Shown here one piece after another: positions 49,816-61,572 of a stretch of DNA of 64,000 nucleotides. Below the pieces are notes generated by a model that saw only the letters and a list, made by a program, of their open reading frames with translations, was not told the DNA's origin and searched no databases. The stretch covers positions 662,535 to 726,534 of the forward strand of contig JH720324.1 in NCBI GenBank assembly GCA_000231825.2, given 5' to 3'. Origin of the DNA: Tetrahymena elliotti 4EA. Its lineage: Eukaryota > Ciliophora > Oligohymenophorea > Hymenostomatida > Tetrahymenidae. The translations under genes were made by a program, and so were the position numbers. Numbering within the stretch: the stretch's first letter is position 1; each line of letters opens with the position of its first letter.

Positions 49816-50563
49816 TATTAGCTTTTATTTTTATTACTAAGATGTATCATTCTGTTCGTAAAGATATTATATTAAGTAAGATTAGAGGTATATAAAACAA
49901 ATAAGTTAAAATATTTCTTTAATGCTTTTTATAGCAAGTAGTTTTTATAATTGATCAAGAAATAAAATCATTTTTTTATTTTATCATGTATTTTTGATTT
50001 ATTTAGAGACAGATTTGTAATTTACTAACTAAAATAAAGAACCATTTACTATTATTAAACTTGATGATGAAATAAAATCACCTCAGAGATAACAAATTAC
50101 TCTATCACAAATAAATTTTTTGATTCTTTCTCAAGGTTTTTTATTGAATTTGAGTTCAAGTATTACTTTGGTATCTTTGACATAAATTAGGAATTAAAAA
50201 GAAAGAAAGTTCATGCATTTAAAGCTCAAGTCTATTACTTATATTTAAATAATAAAATGAAAAATCTATTTCAATAAAATACAAAAATAATAAATATTTT
50301 TAAATACCAATCATCTTTTATTTGTTCTTTTCTGTAATTGATTTGTTAATTAAAAATACAATTTGACTTCTCCAATCTGAGAAAATTAAAACATTAATTA
50401 TTGAAATAATCTAATTATGATCTAGTAGAAGTAAATATGAAAATGCAATATTTAAAAACTTAAAAAGCATTTAACTAAACACTTTAATAAAGCGTTTATC
50501 TATTCATACAAATTAATTTTAGAATCTATTTTTGTTGAATTAAATTTTCCATATTTCCATATT
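49816..50563. other. array spacer
   Basis: Spacer with the conserved block CTAGTAGAAGTAAAT near 50423. Apart from that, unremarkable AT-rich DNA. Confidence 0.5.
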
Positions 50564-51130
50564 TCAATTTATATTAAAGGTGTAATGCATTATCTTCTCA
50601 AAAAGCTCTTTTACTTAATAATCTTCTTTGGCAGAAACTTCCATGAATATCATTCCTAAGGACTCAGAGAGTTATTCTCCTTCTTTATAGGAAATTTCCC
50701 TCTCTTCCTCTAAATCACATTTATTTCCAACCAAAAATAATGTGGCTACATTATTTCCACGCTTTAAGCTATAATCTTTATAATAAAAGAGCACATTTTC
50801 AAATGATTATCTATCTGTAATATCATATGATATCATAAAAGCTTAACATCCTTTGCAATAAGAAGTAGGTATTGACTGAAATCTTTAGCATGAGTGGTCA
50901 TCGAAAAATTAGAATTTTACTTGTTGCTCATCCTATAGAAATCATAAACAGTATTAAGATTTAATAAAATAAATTACTATTTCAAACTCCTTGATGAAAA
51001 AATCAAAACCTAAAGTATAAGATTCGTAAATACCTTCTTTATATCTAACAAATAAAGAGGTCTTCCCTGTTTAAAAATTTCCTACTTAGACTCCTTTTAG
51101 TAATTTAATTTGATTTTTTGGGTTATCCAT
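50564..51130 (-). CDS. Rab-like small GTPase, array copy 11, 173 aa
   Basis: Intact. Exon 1 51130-50978 (51 codons, two fewer than copy 8 in switch I), intron 50977-50933 (45 nt), exon 2 50932-50564. P-loop GNFQTGKTS (Asp after the first Gly changed to Asn); switch I YTLGFDF keeps Thr and Phe; G3 FFDDHSCQR has lost the Trp and the Gly but places a Gln-Arg at the end; NKCD and VSAKEDYQV intact; ends HYTFNIN. Ile replaces Val in EISYKEGEQ. Confidence 0.88.
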
Positions 51131-51990
51131 CGTAGCTTTTAAAGTAAATTTTTAATAATTTACTCTAGATATTATTTATTCTGATATAATTAATTTCAAT
51201 TAAACAACATCAAAAATATCCTAATTTAGAAAATGAACAAAAATTTAAGATAAGTTTTACCATTTATTAGTCATAAGCTATTATTTTAATATTATCATAA
51301 ATAAAATTAAAATTGAATTCATGTTGATACTTTTAATATAATCATCAAAATATTAGTTCAAAAAAAAGTAATGGGCATGAAAATAATATAATTTAATAGA
51401 ATAAGAATCAAGAGAGTGAAGGCAGCAGCGAGAATATTATTAATGGAGTGGTTTATTTCCTTGTAATATTCATATTTTCACCATTCAATCAAAAAATATT
51501 TTTAAAGCAAATCTGAAATAGAAACTATCAAAAATGGATAATTTAAAAGTGAAATTATTAAAAATAAACCTTGAGTTTTTATTATTTTTGTTTTATATTC
51601 TACTTTTTTTTTTGGGTTTACATAACGATTATTTCTTCAGTTAAGAGATATCCAGAAAAGAGAAAGAAAAAAACATATACATGAAGATGAATCCTAAGAT
51701 TCTGTCAGGTTATTTTTGACTGTTTAGTAATAAAGGTTTCGTTATTTTTTCTTTTTTTAAATGGTTTGATATTTAGAATATACTTAGACTTCTTCAAACT
51801 GAGAAAAGAAAAAAAATTCAATTATTGAAATAATCAAATTATTTCTATTATGTCTGGTAGAAGTAAATTTTAAAAAGTAATATTTAAAAAGCTTTTTTCG
51901 CATTTGAGTTAATCATTAAGTAAAATTTTTATTTATTTCTTGCATACTAATTTTTAGAATCTATTTTTGATGAATTAAATTTTGCACGTC
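51131..51990. other. array spacer
   Basis: Contains the conserved block GTCTGGTAGAAGTAAATTTT at about 51852 and AT-rich filler. No gene. Confidence 0.5.
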
Positions 51991-52557
51991 TCAATTAAAA
52001 TTAAAGGCATAATGCATCAATTTCTCAAAAAGCTCATTTACTTTATAATCTTCTTTGGCAGATACTTCCATGAATATCATTCCTAAGGATTCAGAGAGTT
52101 ATTTTCCTTCTTAATAAGAAACTTATCTCTCTTCTTCTAAATCACATTTATTACTAACCAAAAATATTGTGGTAAAATTATTTCCACACATTAAGCAATG
52201 ATCTCTATAATAAGCCATCACTTTTTTGAATGATTATATATTTGTAATGTCATATAATAACATAAGAATTGAAGATCCATGCTAAGATGAAATAATTAAA
52301 TAATTTAATCCAAAAGAGTGGAAGTCACAAAAAGAAAATTTTACTTCTTGCTCTTCCTATAAAAAATAATCAGCAACATTAAGATTATTTAAGTAATTTA
52401 TTATTTTAAAATCCTTCGTGAAAAAATATAAATCTATAAGAGGGTTGTTTATATATATACTTTTACAATACCTAACAAAAAGAGAAGTTTTCCCTGTTTA
52501 CTGATGACCAATTAAGAGTACTTTTATTATTTTAGGTTTACTTATTTGATCATTCAT
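51991..52557 (-). CDS. Rab-like small GTPase, array copy 12, single exon by intron retention, 188 aa
   Basis: One uninterrupted frame of 189 codons. Where all siblings have the intron donor (AAAATA|GTAA) this copy has AAAATAATAAATTAC: the donor GT is gone. The old 45-nt intron is now open in the same frame, with its acceptor TAG read as Gln, and adds 15 residues (INYLNNLNVADYFLQ) between switch I and the G3 strand. P-loop GHQQTGKTS; switch I PLIDLYF without Thr; G3 FCDFHSFGL; G4 SNKCD (Gly changed to Ser); VSAKEDYKV; ends HYAFNFN. Either a functional variant with an insertion or a pseudogene that happens to stay open; the open 3' half favours the former. Confidence 0.85.
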
Positions 52558-53393
52558 TAATACTTTTAAAGTATAAATATTTGTAAATTATTAATTATAG
52601 ATATTTTAGATTCTGATATTGTTAATTTCAATTTAAAAACATCAAAATACCTACCCTTCTTTATTTAGAAAATAATCAAAAATTTTGGATAATTTTAAGT
52701 CTTTTAAATATTATCAGAAATCTATGAAATATATTTAATTTAAAATTAATATTGAGTATTATGTTAATCTGATCTGATTGAATATACTCTTTATTTCAAT
52801 CAAAATATTTTTTTAAAGCAAATCTTACATAATAGAAATTATCAAAAACTAATATCAAAAATAAGTGAGTGAGTGAGTGAGTCAGTTATTTATTTATTCA
52901 ACAATTTTTTGAAATCATAATAATTTATCCTCATATTATTAATTAATTTTTTTGTTGAAAAGATTTTTTATTTGAATAAAATATTTTGACTCATGATTAA
53001 AAAGATAGAATAGACATTAAATAAAGGAATAATAATTATTTTTATAGGTTCAACAGAGAATTAGATAATTTTAAAGTTAGATTAAATATAAACCTTCAAC
53101 AATAGTTTTCCTTAATTTACACTATTTTTGTAGAAAACTTATTATATTTAAATTTTAATTCTTATTAAGTGAAGAGATATCCATAAAATAAATAAATAAT
53201 AATAAAAAAAGAAACAACCAAACAAAACCAAAAAATTTTAATCCATAAATAATAAAATGAATCCTATTTTTAGTTTTTTAGTGTATTTAAAAAGAAAAAT
53301 AATTAATATTCTTCCCTTCTCAATAGAAATACATAAATCATGATTTTTAATAAAAATTTTATTAAGAAATAGAGTTAAATAGTATTTTGATTT
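52558..53393. other. array spacer with GTGA run
   Basis: Spacer between the main-group copy 12 and divergent copy 13; holds a GAGT run at 52864-52882 and lacks the GGTAGAAGTAAAT block. No gene. Confidence 0.5.
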
Positions 53394-53991
53394 TCAATTC
53401 ATATTAATTGCTTTTTTCATCATATTTTCAAAAAGCTCATTTACTCCATAATCAAATTTAGCAGATACCTCAAAAAATGAAATTCCTAAAGATTCAGCTA
53501 GTTATTAACCTTCGTTAAAAGGAATTTCCCTTTTTTTTTCTAAATCACACTTATTTCCAACCAAAACTATGACAGCTGTTGTTTAATTGCTTCGTTTTTC
53601 AAAATAATCTTTGTAAAATTTGAGTGCTTACTCAAAAGTTTATCTGCTAGTAATATCATAAATTATAATAACGATACTTGATGCTTTATAAAATAAAGGT
53701 GATAGAGAATAGTATCTTTCAGTTGTATAAAAATCAAAAAATTTAAACTTTATTTCTTAGTCTCCCTAATAAAAAATAATCTCTAAAATTAAGATCATGT
53801 GAAATTATTTTTACTAAGTTAATTTGCTTAAGGTAAAATTCTATAGCAAGATTTACTACATTACTAAATTTTCCTTCAAAATATCGAAGAAGCAAAGAAG
53901 TCTTTCCAACTTAATAACCTCCAATTTAAATTACTTTTAAATTAATAGGCAGTTTATATAGTTTCATAAAATTATTGAAATCTTTTTTCAT
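53394..53991 (-). CDS. Rab-like small GTPase, array copy 13, 182 aa
   Basis: Intact and divergent, with six extra N-terminal residues (MKKDFNNFMKLYKLPINLKV). Exon 1 53991-53815 (59 codons), intron 53814-53766, exon 2 53765-53394. P-loop GGYQVGKTS; switch I VNLAIEF without Thr; G3 FFDFYTTER; G4 LVGNKCDLEKKREI (a nine-A run in frame); G5 VSAKFDYGV; ends KKAINMN. A fragment of the same subtype lies at 56310-56600 (copy 16), so this branch was also duplicated. Confidence 0.87.
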
Positions 53992-54539
53992 TAGTGTTTA
54001 TTTTTTATTAAACTTTATCTGATAAAAGAAATTAAAATATCAAATATCTTCAAATCAATTCTTGATCAAATATTTTTAAATACACTTAACAATAACTATC
54101 CTTAATCCTGAAATACTTTCGATTTTATTTTTTTAAAACCATCTAAAATTATTTTTTAGAGAAAATAAAACATATTAAAAATAATCCAAAAAAACATGAT
54201 AGAAAAATTTGGTCAAATAACTCTCATCTTTTTCAAATAAATAATAAATATTTTACAAAATTAAAAATGAACGTAAGTACTTTCATTTGCTATTTATTAT
54301 GAATGAGATCTCCAATCTTAGAAAATGAAAATATTTAAATATAAATTTAATAACAATTGAAATAATAAAATTAAAACTGTAAATATTACAAACAAGTAAA
54401 ACAGAAATATTAAAAAGCTTATACTATTGCATTTTAACTAAAGTTAAACTAAATGTCTGCTTATTTTATGTAAACAAATTTAGAGTCTATTTTTGTTCAA
54501 TTAATTTGAAAAAATACAATTTAATTTAAAGGTATTCTG

Positions 54540-54820
54540 TATTATCTTTTCTAAAAACCCTTTGACTTAATAATCTCTTTGGCATAAACTTCCATGAATA
54601 ACATAGCATTACTAAAGACTCATAGAATAATTTTCCTTCTTCATAAGATACTTTTTTCCTCTAAATGTCATTTGTTTCCTATCAAAGATAATTTAGTTAT
54701 TTTTAAAGTCGAGGGTTCCTGAAATATTGACCTAAATATTGAACAAACATTTCTTCCTTGTTTAAAAACCTCCAGCTTAAAGTGTTTTATGGGTTTAGTT
54801 TTATTTTATTAATAATCCAT
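54540..54820 (-). pseudogene. Rab-like small GTPase, array copy 14, internal deletion
   Basis: Begins with a decayed exon 1 (MDYQQNKTKPIKHFKLEVFK; no usable P-loop) and jumps within about 110 bp to a decayed G4 region (LIGNK then TGA). The intron, G3 and everything between have been deleted. The C-terminal part, down to about 54540, is recognisable only at DNA level (TTCCATGAATAACAT...CCTAA.GACTCA). Certainly not functional. Confidence 0.8.
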
Positions 54821-55303
54821 TTTAACTTTTAAATCTGAATATTTGCAGAGAATACAATTTTTAATTTTAATAATTTGTTTTTCAATCAAACAATAGAAAA
54901 AAAAAGAAAAACATTTAAAATTATTGAATGAAAATTTTGGATAAGTTTAAGCCATTAAAATATTTCTCTTAATATTCTTTTCTAAAATAAACATTTAAAA
55001 CTCAAGTAGATTTATTTAATTTAAATACTAAAATTAAAAATCTATTTCAAAAAAATACTAAAATAATAATTATTTGATAGTTAAAAAGTACACTTTGACT
55101 TCTCCAATCTTAGAAAATTAAAAAATTTAATTATTAAAATAATCTAATTAAGTCTGGTAGAAGTAAATTTTAAAATATAGTATTTGTAAAGTAACTTAAA
55201 AAGCATTTTAGTTGATCACTTAAATAAAACATTTATTTATTTATTTCACACACAAACTGATTTTAGAATCTATTATTGTTGATTGAATTAAATTTCTCAT
55301 TTT

Positions 55304-55881
55304 TCAATATATGTTAAAGCCATTATATATTACCTTCTCAAAAAGCTCTGTTACCTAATAATCTTCTTTGGCAGAAACTTCCATGAATATCATTCCTAAG
55401 GACTCAGAGAGGTATTTCCCTTCTTCATAAGAAACTTACCTCTTCTCCTCTAAATCGCATTTATTTCCAACCAAAAATAATGTGGCTACATTATTTCCAC
55501 GCTTTAAGTTGTAATCTCTATAATAATTAAATGCTTATTCAAATGACTATCTATTCGTAATATCATATGATATCATTAAAACTTAACATCCTTTGTAATA
55601 TAAAGCAGATAATTAGTTAAATCTTTCGTTTGAGTGGTAGTCCCAAAATTAAAACCTTACTTGTTACCCATCCTATACAAAATCATTAACAATATTAAGA
55701 CTAAATAAAGTAAGTTACTTACTATTTCTAAATCCTTCATGTAAAAATCACAGCATAAAGTTAAAATTGGATCTACAAATATACCTTAAATATATCTATG
55801 ATATAAAGTAGTTTTCCCTATTTTATAATCTCCAGCTTAGACTACTTTTATTATTTTACGTTGATTTTATTGATTATTCAT
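55304..55881 (-). CDS. Rab-like small GTPase, array copy 15, 175 aa
   Basis: Intact. Exon 1 55881-55723 (MNNQQNQRKI), intron 55722-55673, exon 2 55672-55304. P-loop GDYKIGKTT; switch I region ILTLCCDF; G3 WDYHSNER, which aligns without gap to WDTAGQER and has Ser-Asn for Gly-Gln; NKCD, VSYEEGKYL, VSAKEDYQV intact; ends YNGFNIY, the only intact copy not ending in Asn or Phe. Downstream spacer contains the conserved CTGGTAGAAGTAAA block (about 55152). Confidence 0.88.
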
Positions 55882-56213
55882 GATAGCTTTTTAAAATCTC
55901 AATTTTGTAAATTATTGATAATTTGATATTATTAATTTCAATTAAGCAATATCAAAAATATCCTAATTTAGAAAATCAACAAAAATTTTAGTTAATGTTT
56001 ATTATCTTTTAAACTAAAATCTAAATATTACCATAAATCAATAATATATAAAATTAACATTGAATTAATGTTAATACTTTAAAAATAATTTTAATCATAT
56101 GTAGAAAAAAATTGTAATATTTTAAATAGAGTGGTTTATTTCCTTTTAATATTCATATTTTCACCTTTCTATCAAAAACTATATTTTTAAATAAAATAAT
56201 TAATAATACCTGT

Positions 56214-56268
56214 TAAAACTGTATGTAGCCTTAATAGGCAGTACCCTAGGGTACTATATATATATTAA
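56214..56268 (+). repeat. dispersed palindromic repeat, copy 4
   Basis: AAACTGTATGTAGCC, hairpin GCCT-TAAT-AGGC, perfect palindrome AGTACCCTAGGGTACT at 56240-56255 and a TA run. It lies between copy 15's upstream spacer and the truncated GTPase copy 16, close to the point where copy 16 loses homology. Confidence 0.85.
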
Positions 56269-56309
56269 TTTTAGAAGAACTTTTACAAATTAAATGTTCA
56301 ATGTTACTC

Positions 56310-56600
56310 TAATCGCTTTATTAATTTTATTTTCAAAAAGCTCATTTACATGATAATCCAATTTAGTAGAGATTTCTAAATAAACTTCCTAAAGATTCAG
56401 CTATTTATTTACCTTCTTTATCAGAAATATCCTTTTTTTCTTCTAAATTACTCTTATTTCCAACTACTACTTTAGCATTAGTTAAATTGTATTTTAAAAA
56501 TTATTTTTGTATTTATTGAGTGCATACTCAAAATTATCTACTAGTAATATCTTAAGTTATAATAACAATACAAGATGATCTACATAAAATAGGTGATAGA
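56310..56600 (-). pseudogene. Rab-like small GTPase, array copy 16, exon 2 remnant
   Basis: DNA-level match to the C-terminal exon of copy 13 (blocks corresponding to TCAAAAAGCTCATTTAC, AAAGATTCAGCTA.TTAT and TTATTTCCAAC), with many indels and stops. No exon 1 and no P-loop. Homology ends near 56600. The palindromic repeat sits just to its left. Confidence 0.75.
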
Positions 56601-56934
56601 GAATTATTTTTTTAATATTTTTTTTGCAAAATAAATATTTAAAGCTCCAATTTAAATTCTAAAATTAAAAATCCATTTCAAAAAAAGCCAAAAATAACAA
56701 ATATTTTTAAATGTTAAATAACTTTTATAAAAATACACTTTTACTTTACTAATCTTAAATAATTCTAATTTTTAATTATTGAAATCATCTAATTAATTCT
56801 GGTAGAAGTAAATATAAATATGTGATATTTCAAAACTTAAAAAGCATTTTAGCTTATCACTATCATACAACATTTATTGATTTCACATCAACTCATTTTA
56901 GAATACATTTTTGTTGAACTAAATTTTGCATTTT

Positions 56935-57508
56935 TCAATTTATATGAAGTGCATTTTACACTACCTTCTCAAAAAGCTCTTTTACTTAATAATATTCTTT
57001 GGCTGAAACTTCCATGAATATCATTCCTAAGGATTCAGAGAGCTATTTTCCTTCTTCATAAGAAACTTATCTCTATTCCTCTAAATCGCATTTATTTCCA
57101 ACTAAAAATAATGCTGCTTCATTATTTCCATGCTTTAAGTTGTAATCTCCATAATAAATAAACACATTTTCAAATGATTTTCTATTTGTAATATCATATG
57201 ATATCAGTAAAACTTAAAATCCTTTGTAATAAGAAGGAGGTAATGAATGAATTCTTTCGTTTGGCTGGTAGTCCCAAAATTAAATCTTTACCTGTTACCC
57301 ATTCTTTAAAAAATGATTAATAAAATTAAGATTAAATAAAGTAAATTACTATTTCAAAATCTTTGATGAAAAAATCTAAAAAATAAATAGGATAAGATTC
57401 ATAATAACCATAAATATATCTTTTGTATAGAGAAGTTTTCCCTATTTAAAAATCTCCAACTTAGAGTACTCTTATTATTACTTTAGGTTGATTTTTTTGA
57501 TTTTCCAT
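56935..57508 (-). CDS. Rab-like small GTPase, array copy 17, 175 aa
   Basis: Intact. Exon 1 57508-57350 (MENQKNQPKV), intron 57349-57304 (46 nt), exon 2 57303-56935. P-loop GDFQIGKTS; switch I YPIYFLDF; G3 WDYQPNER (Asn at the Gln position, Pro at the Gly position); YYKGFQVLLISYDI; NKCD intact; G5 VSAKEYYQV; ends QNALHIN. Closest to copies 15 and 20 in the G3 region. Confidence 0.88.
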
Positions 57509-58070
57509 TAAAAAATATTTGTAAATTATTGAAAATATAAATTCTGATATTTCAATTAAACAACATCAAAAATATCCTAAATTTAATAGTGATCAAAAAT
57601 TTTATAGTCTTTAGGTTGTTTTTAATCATATGTGATCAAAACAATTTATGATTTAATATTAAAATAGAATTCAAGTTGACTTTTAAAATAATTTTTATAA
57701 TATTAAAATAGAAAAAAAATAAAATAAAATTAAGAGAGTTAAACAAACACCTTATAATCAAAAAAAATATTTTAAAACAAATCTTTAATAGTGTAACATT
57801 TAACTATTAAAAAAATATTTTGTTTCATTTCCTTTTTCTCAAAAATTTTACCTTAAAAAATACATTTTGATTTCTTCAATTTTAATTTTAGATAATTGAA
57901 ATATTGAATTACAAATGATAAAATAATTTAATTATATTAAGTTGAAGTAAATATTAAGAAAATTCAACAACATTTAAAACTAAATATCAAAAAACTAATG
58001 AAATATTTGCTTGTTTATTTTACACAAGCTCCTATTAGAATTATTGTTGTTGAATTAATTTTTTCTTATT

Positions 58071-58644
58071 TCAATTTATATTAAAGGCTTTATGCATTAA
58101 AACCTCAAAAAGCTCATTTACTTAATAATCTTCTTTAAAAGAAACCTCTATGAATATCATTCCTAAGGACTCAGAGAGCTATTTTCCTTCTTAATAAGAA
58201 ACTTACCTCTCCTCCTCTAAATCGCATTTATTTCCAACCAAAAATAATGTGGTTAAATTATTTGAGCGTTTGAAGTTGAAATCATTATAAAAAATAAACA
58301 CTTTTTCAAATGACTGTCTATTCGTTATATCATATAATATTATAAGAACTGAACAATTCCTGTAATATGTAGCAGGTAAAGAATAACATATTTCATTTGC
58401 TCTGTAGTCCCAAAATTAAAACACTACTTCTTACCCTTCCTACAAAAAATGATCAGTCATATTAAAATTAAATAAATTAAGTTACTATTTAAAATCTCTT
58501 GTTAAAAAAATCGACTCCTAGAGGAGGGTCTTGATTTAGATTTTTATCCCAACCTTATCTTAAACGTAAGAAAGTCTTTCCTGTTTTAGCATATCCAGTT
58601 TAGAGTACTTTTATGATTATATATTAGTTTTTTTGTTAATCCAT
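58071..58644 (-). CDS. Rab-like small GTPase, array copy 18, 175 aa
   Basis: Intact. Exon 1 58644-58486 (MDQQKNQYII), intron 58485-58440, exon 2 58439-58071. P-loop GYAKTGKTF; switch I PLGVDFF, close to the Rab GVDF motif but without the Thr; G3 WDYRANEI; YRNCSVLIILYDI; NKCD intact; G5 VSFKEDYQV with Ala replaced by Phe, which may weaken base recognition; ends HKAFNIN. Forms a subgroup with copy 21. Confidence 0.87.
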
Positions 58645-59109
58645 AATAATTTTTATTATCTAAATGTTTATGAATAAGATACTAATTATTCTGATATTAT
58701 TAGTTTCTATTAAAAAACATCAAAAATACCGTAATTTAGAAAATGAACAAAAATTTAGGATCATTTTAAGTATCTTTTGAATCATGTGTGATAAAAAAAA
58801 TATGATCATAAATCTATGTAAAAAAATTAGATTGAAATTAATATCAAATTCTTTTTAATTTATTTTAAACTATCTTAACCACATACATATTTAAAAAATA
58901 CTATTTTATTTATGAAGTGGTTTCTTTCCTTTAATATCTATTTTCTCCTTCAATCAAAATAAAATTTTAAATAGAATCTATCATAAGCTAATATTTTTAA
59001 ATTTATCATTTATTTATATAGTAGAAGTAGATATTGTAAGAAAAATTAAAGCTTATTTTGTATTTTGCTATGAGTAATTCAAAAAAAATAATAAGGATTA
59101 AACACCTTT

Positions 59110-59264
59110 TTAAACTCTTGCCTTTTAAAAATCATCAGTAATATTAAAAATCAAAAAGCAAATTCATCTGAACTAAATCTTTAACATAAAAATTTTTTCC
59201 TTATTTATAAATCTCTAAATAAGAGTGCTTTTAAGACTTTAGGTTGATTCTTTTGATGGTTCAT
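59110..59264 (-). pseudogene. Rab-like small GTPase, array copy 19, exon 1 remnant
   Basis: Decayed exon 1: MNHQKNQPKVLKALL then FRDLQIRKKFLCQ, where the P-loop Gly residues are lost, followed by TGA and a piece of intron ending TTTTTAAAAG. No exon 2 follows before the next conserved spacer. Resembles copy 22 at the N-terminus (KNQPK.LKALL). Confidence 0.75.
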
Positions 59265-59839
59265 AATACTCTTAAAATATAATTAAACCCTACTTAGGAA
59301 AATAAATACAAATGAAGAATAAATTTAGGGTAATTTTAAATATCTTTTTAATTATATTTAATCATATTTCTATGGGATGTATTGGATTTTATATTGATAT
59401 CATATCCTTCTTGATTCATTTCAAACAATTTTAATTAAAAAGATATTGAAAAATCAAGACAATAAATAATCTTTAGTGAAGTCAAGAGATATCCAAAAGA
59501 TTTAAAAAAGAAAGTAATTAAATTAAATAGGCAACTACAAAAATCTAAAAATCAGAGAAAAAAAAATCAAAATTTGTAAAATAAGCATTTAAAAAATAGA
59601 AAAATAACAAATATTTTTTATATTTGATTTGAATATTTAAAATACACTTCAACTTCTCCAATCTTAATTAGAAAATTAAAACATTTAATTATTAAAATAA
59701 TCTAATTTTTTTCTTGTAGAAGTAAATATAAAAAAAGTATTATTTCAAAGATTAAATAGTATTTTAGTTAATCACTTTAATAAATTTCACACAATCTTAT
59801 TTTTAGAATTTATTTTTGTTGAATTAAATTTTTTATATT

Positions 59840-60416
59840 TCAATTTATATTAAAGGCTTCATACACTACCTTCTCAAAAAGTTCTTTTACTTTATAATCT
59901 TCTTTGGTAGATACTTCCATAAATATCATTCCTAAGGACTCAGAGAGTTGTTTTCCTTCTTGATAAGAAACTTACCTCTCTTCCTTTAAATCACATTTAT
60001 TTCCTACCAAAAATAATGCTGCTTTTTTATTTCCATGCTTTAAGTTGTAATCTTGACAAAAAAAAAACACTTTTTCGAATGAATATCTATTTGTAATATC
60101 ATACGATATCATTACAACTGAACATGTTTGGTAATGAGAAGTAGGTAAAGAATAAATTTTTTCGTCTGAGAGGTAATCCCAAAAGTAAAACTTTACTTGT
60201 TGCCCATCCTATAAAAAATCATAAACAATATTAAAATTAAATAAACTAAGTTACTATTTCAAAATTCTTGATGAAAAAATCTGAAATAATTGTATTATAA
60301 GGTAGATTAACAAAATTGCCTTAAATATATCTAAGATATAAAGAAGTCTTCCCTATTTTAAAGTCTCCAACTTATAGTACTTTTATCACTTTAGGTTGAT
60401 TTTTTTGATTATCCAT
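59840..60416 (-). CDS. Rab-like small GTPase, array copy 20, 176 aa
   Basis: Intact. Exon 1 60416-60255 (54 codons, MDNQKNQPKV), intron 60254-60209, exon 2 60208-59840. P-loop GDFKIGKTS; switch I YNTIISDF keeps a Thr; G3 WDYLSDEK; a ten-T run encodes FFFC in frame; NKCDLKEERQV; G5 VSTKEDYKV with Ala replaced by Thr, a common Ras-superfamily variant; ends YEAFNIN. Confidence 0.88.
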
Positions 60417-61572
60417 AATAGCTTTTTAAAATCTAAATATTTATTAACAATCTCACTTAAATATTATTTATTCTGATATTATTAATTTCAATTAAACAAC
60501 ATCAAAAATATCCTAATTTAAAAAATGATCAAAAATTTTTTTATTTTCAGTATGTTTTTCATCCTATGTAATAAAAATTAATATTACTATACATCTATTA
60601 TGTAGATTAACATAGGATTCATGTTATTACTTTGAAAATAATGTCTCAGTAGAAAAAAAATATGATATTATAAAGAGTGGTTTATTTCCTTTTCATATTC
60701 ATATATTCACCTTTCAATCAAAAAATATATTTTTTTTTAAGCAAATCTTAAATAGAAGTTATCAAAAATTAATAATTTTAAGCAAAACCTTTAATAATAA
60801 AATTTTTAATTTGTATTATTTTTATTTACAACTCATTTCATCTTATTGATTTATGTAACAATTAATTCAAAAGATAAGAGATATTCATAATAGAGAAAAA
60901 TATTATTAAAATAAAGAGCCATTTACATAAAATAAAAAAATTATAACTAAAAGTAATAAAATAAATCCTATTTTTAGATTTTAGATTATTTATTTGTTTA
61001 AAGTATAACTGAAAATGCTTCTACCAAATCTGAAAAAGTACATAAATATTAAGATAAGAAACCAAAATAAAAATTAAATAAATATGAAAGTGATTATCAT
61101 AGATGATATTTCATATTTGAGATTAAAATTTAAAATAATTCAAGATATGTGGGATACTTGGTGTGAAATAAATACTAATAAGTTTTTTTCTAAAGTAAAC
61201 ATTTAAAGTTTAAATTGGTTTATTTTCTCTAATATATAAATAAATAAAAAATCTAATTCAAAACATAAAAAATAAGAATAATATTTCAAATATTAAAAAA
61301 TGTAAGTAATTTTATTTCCTTTTCCTAAAAAAATGTATTAAAAAAAATACATTTTGTTTCTTCGATTTTAATTTTAGATAATGAAAATATTTAATTACAA
61401 ATGGTAAAATAATTTAATAATATCCTAGCAGAAGTAAATATTTAAAAAAATCAACAATATTTAAAACTAAAATCTAAAATAGCATTTTAGCATATAACTT
61501 AAATGAGATGTTTATTTATTTAACACAATCTAATTTTAGAATGTATTTTTGTTGAATTAATTTTTGTATATT

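Noticed and set aside
54700..54725. tRNA B-box-like GGGTTCCTG near the end of copy 14
   Set aside because: No A-box or cloverleaf could be folded around it; it is decayed GTPase sequence.
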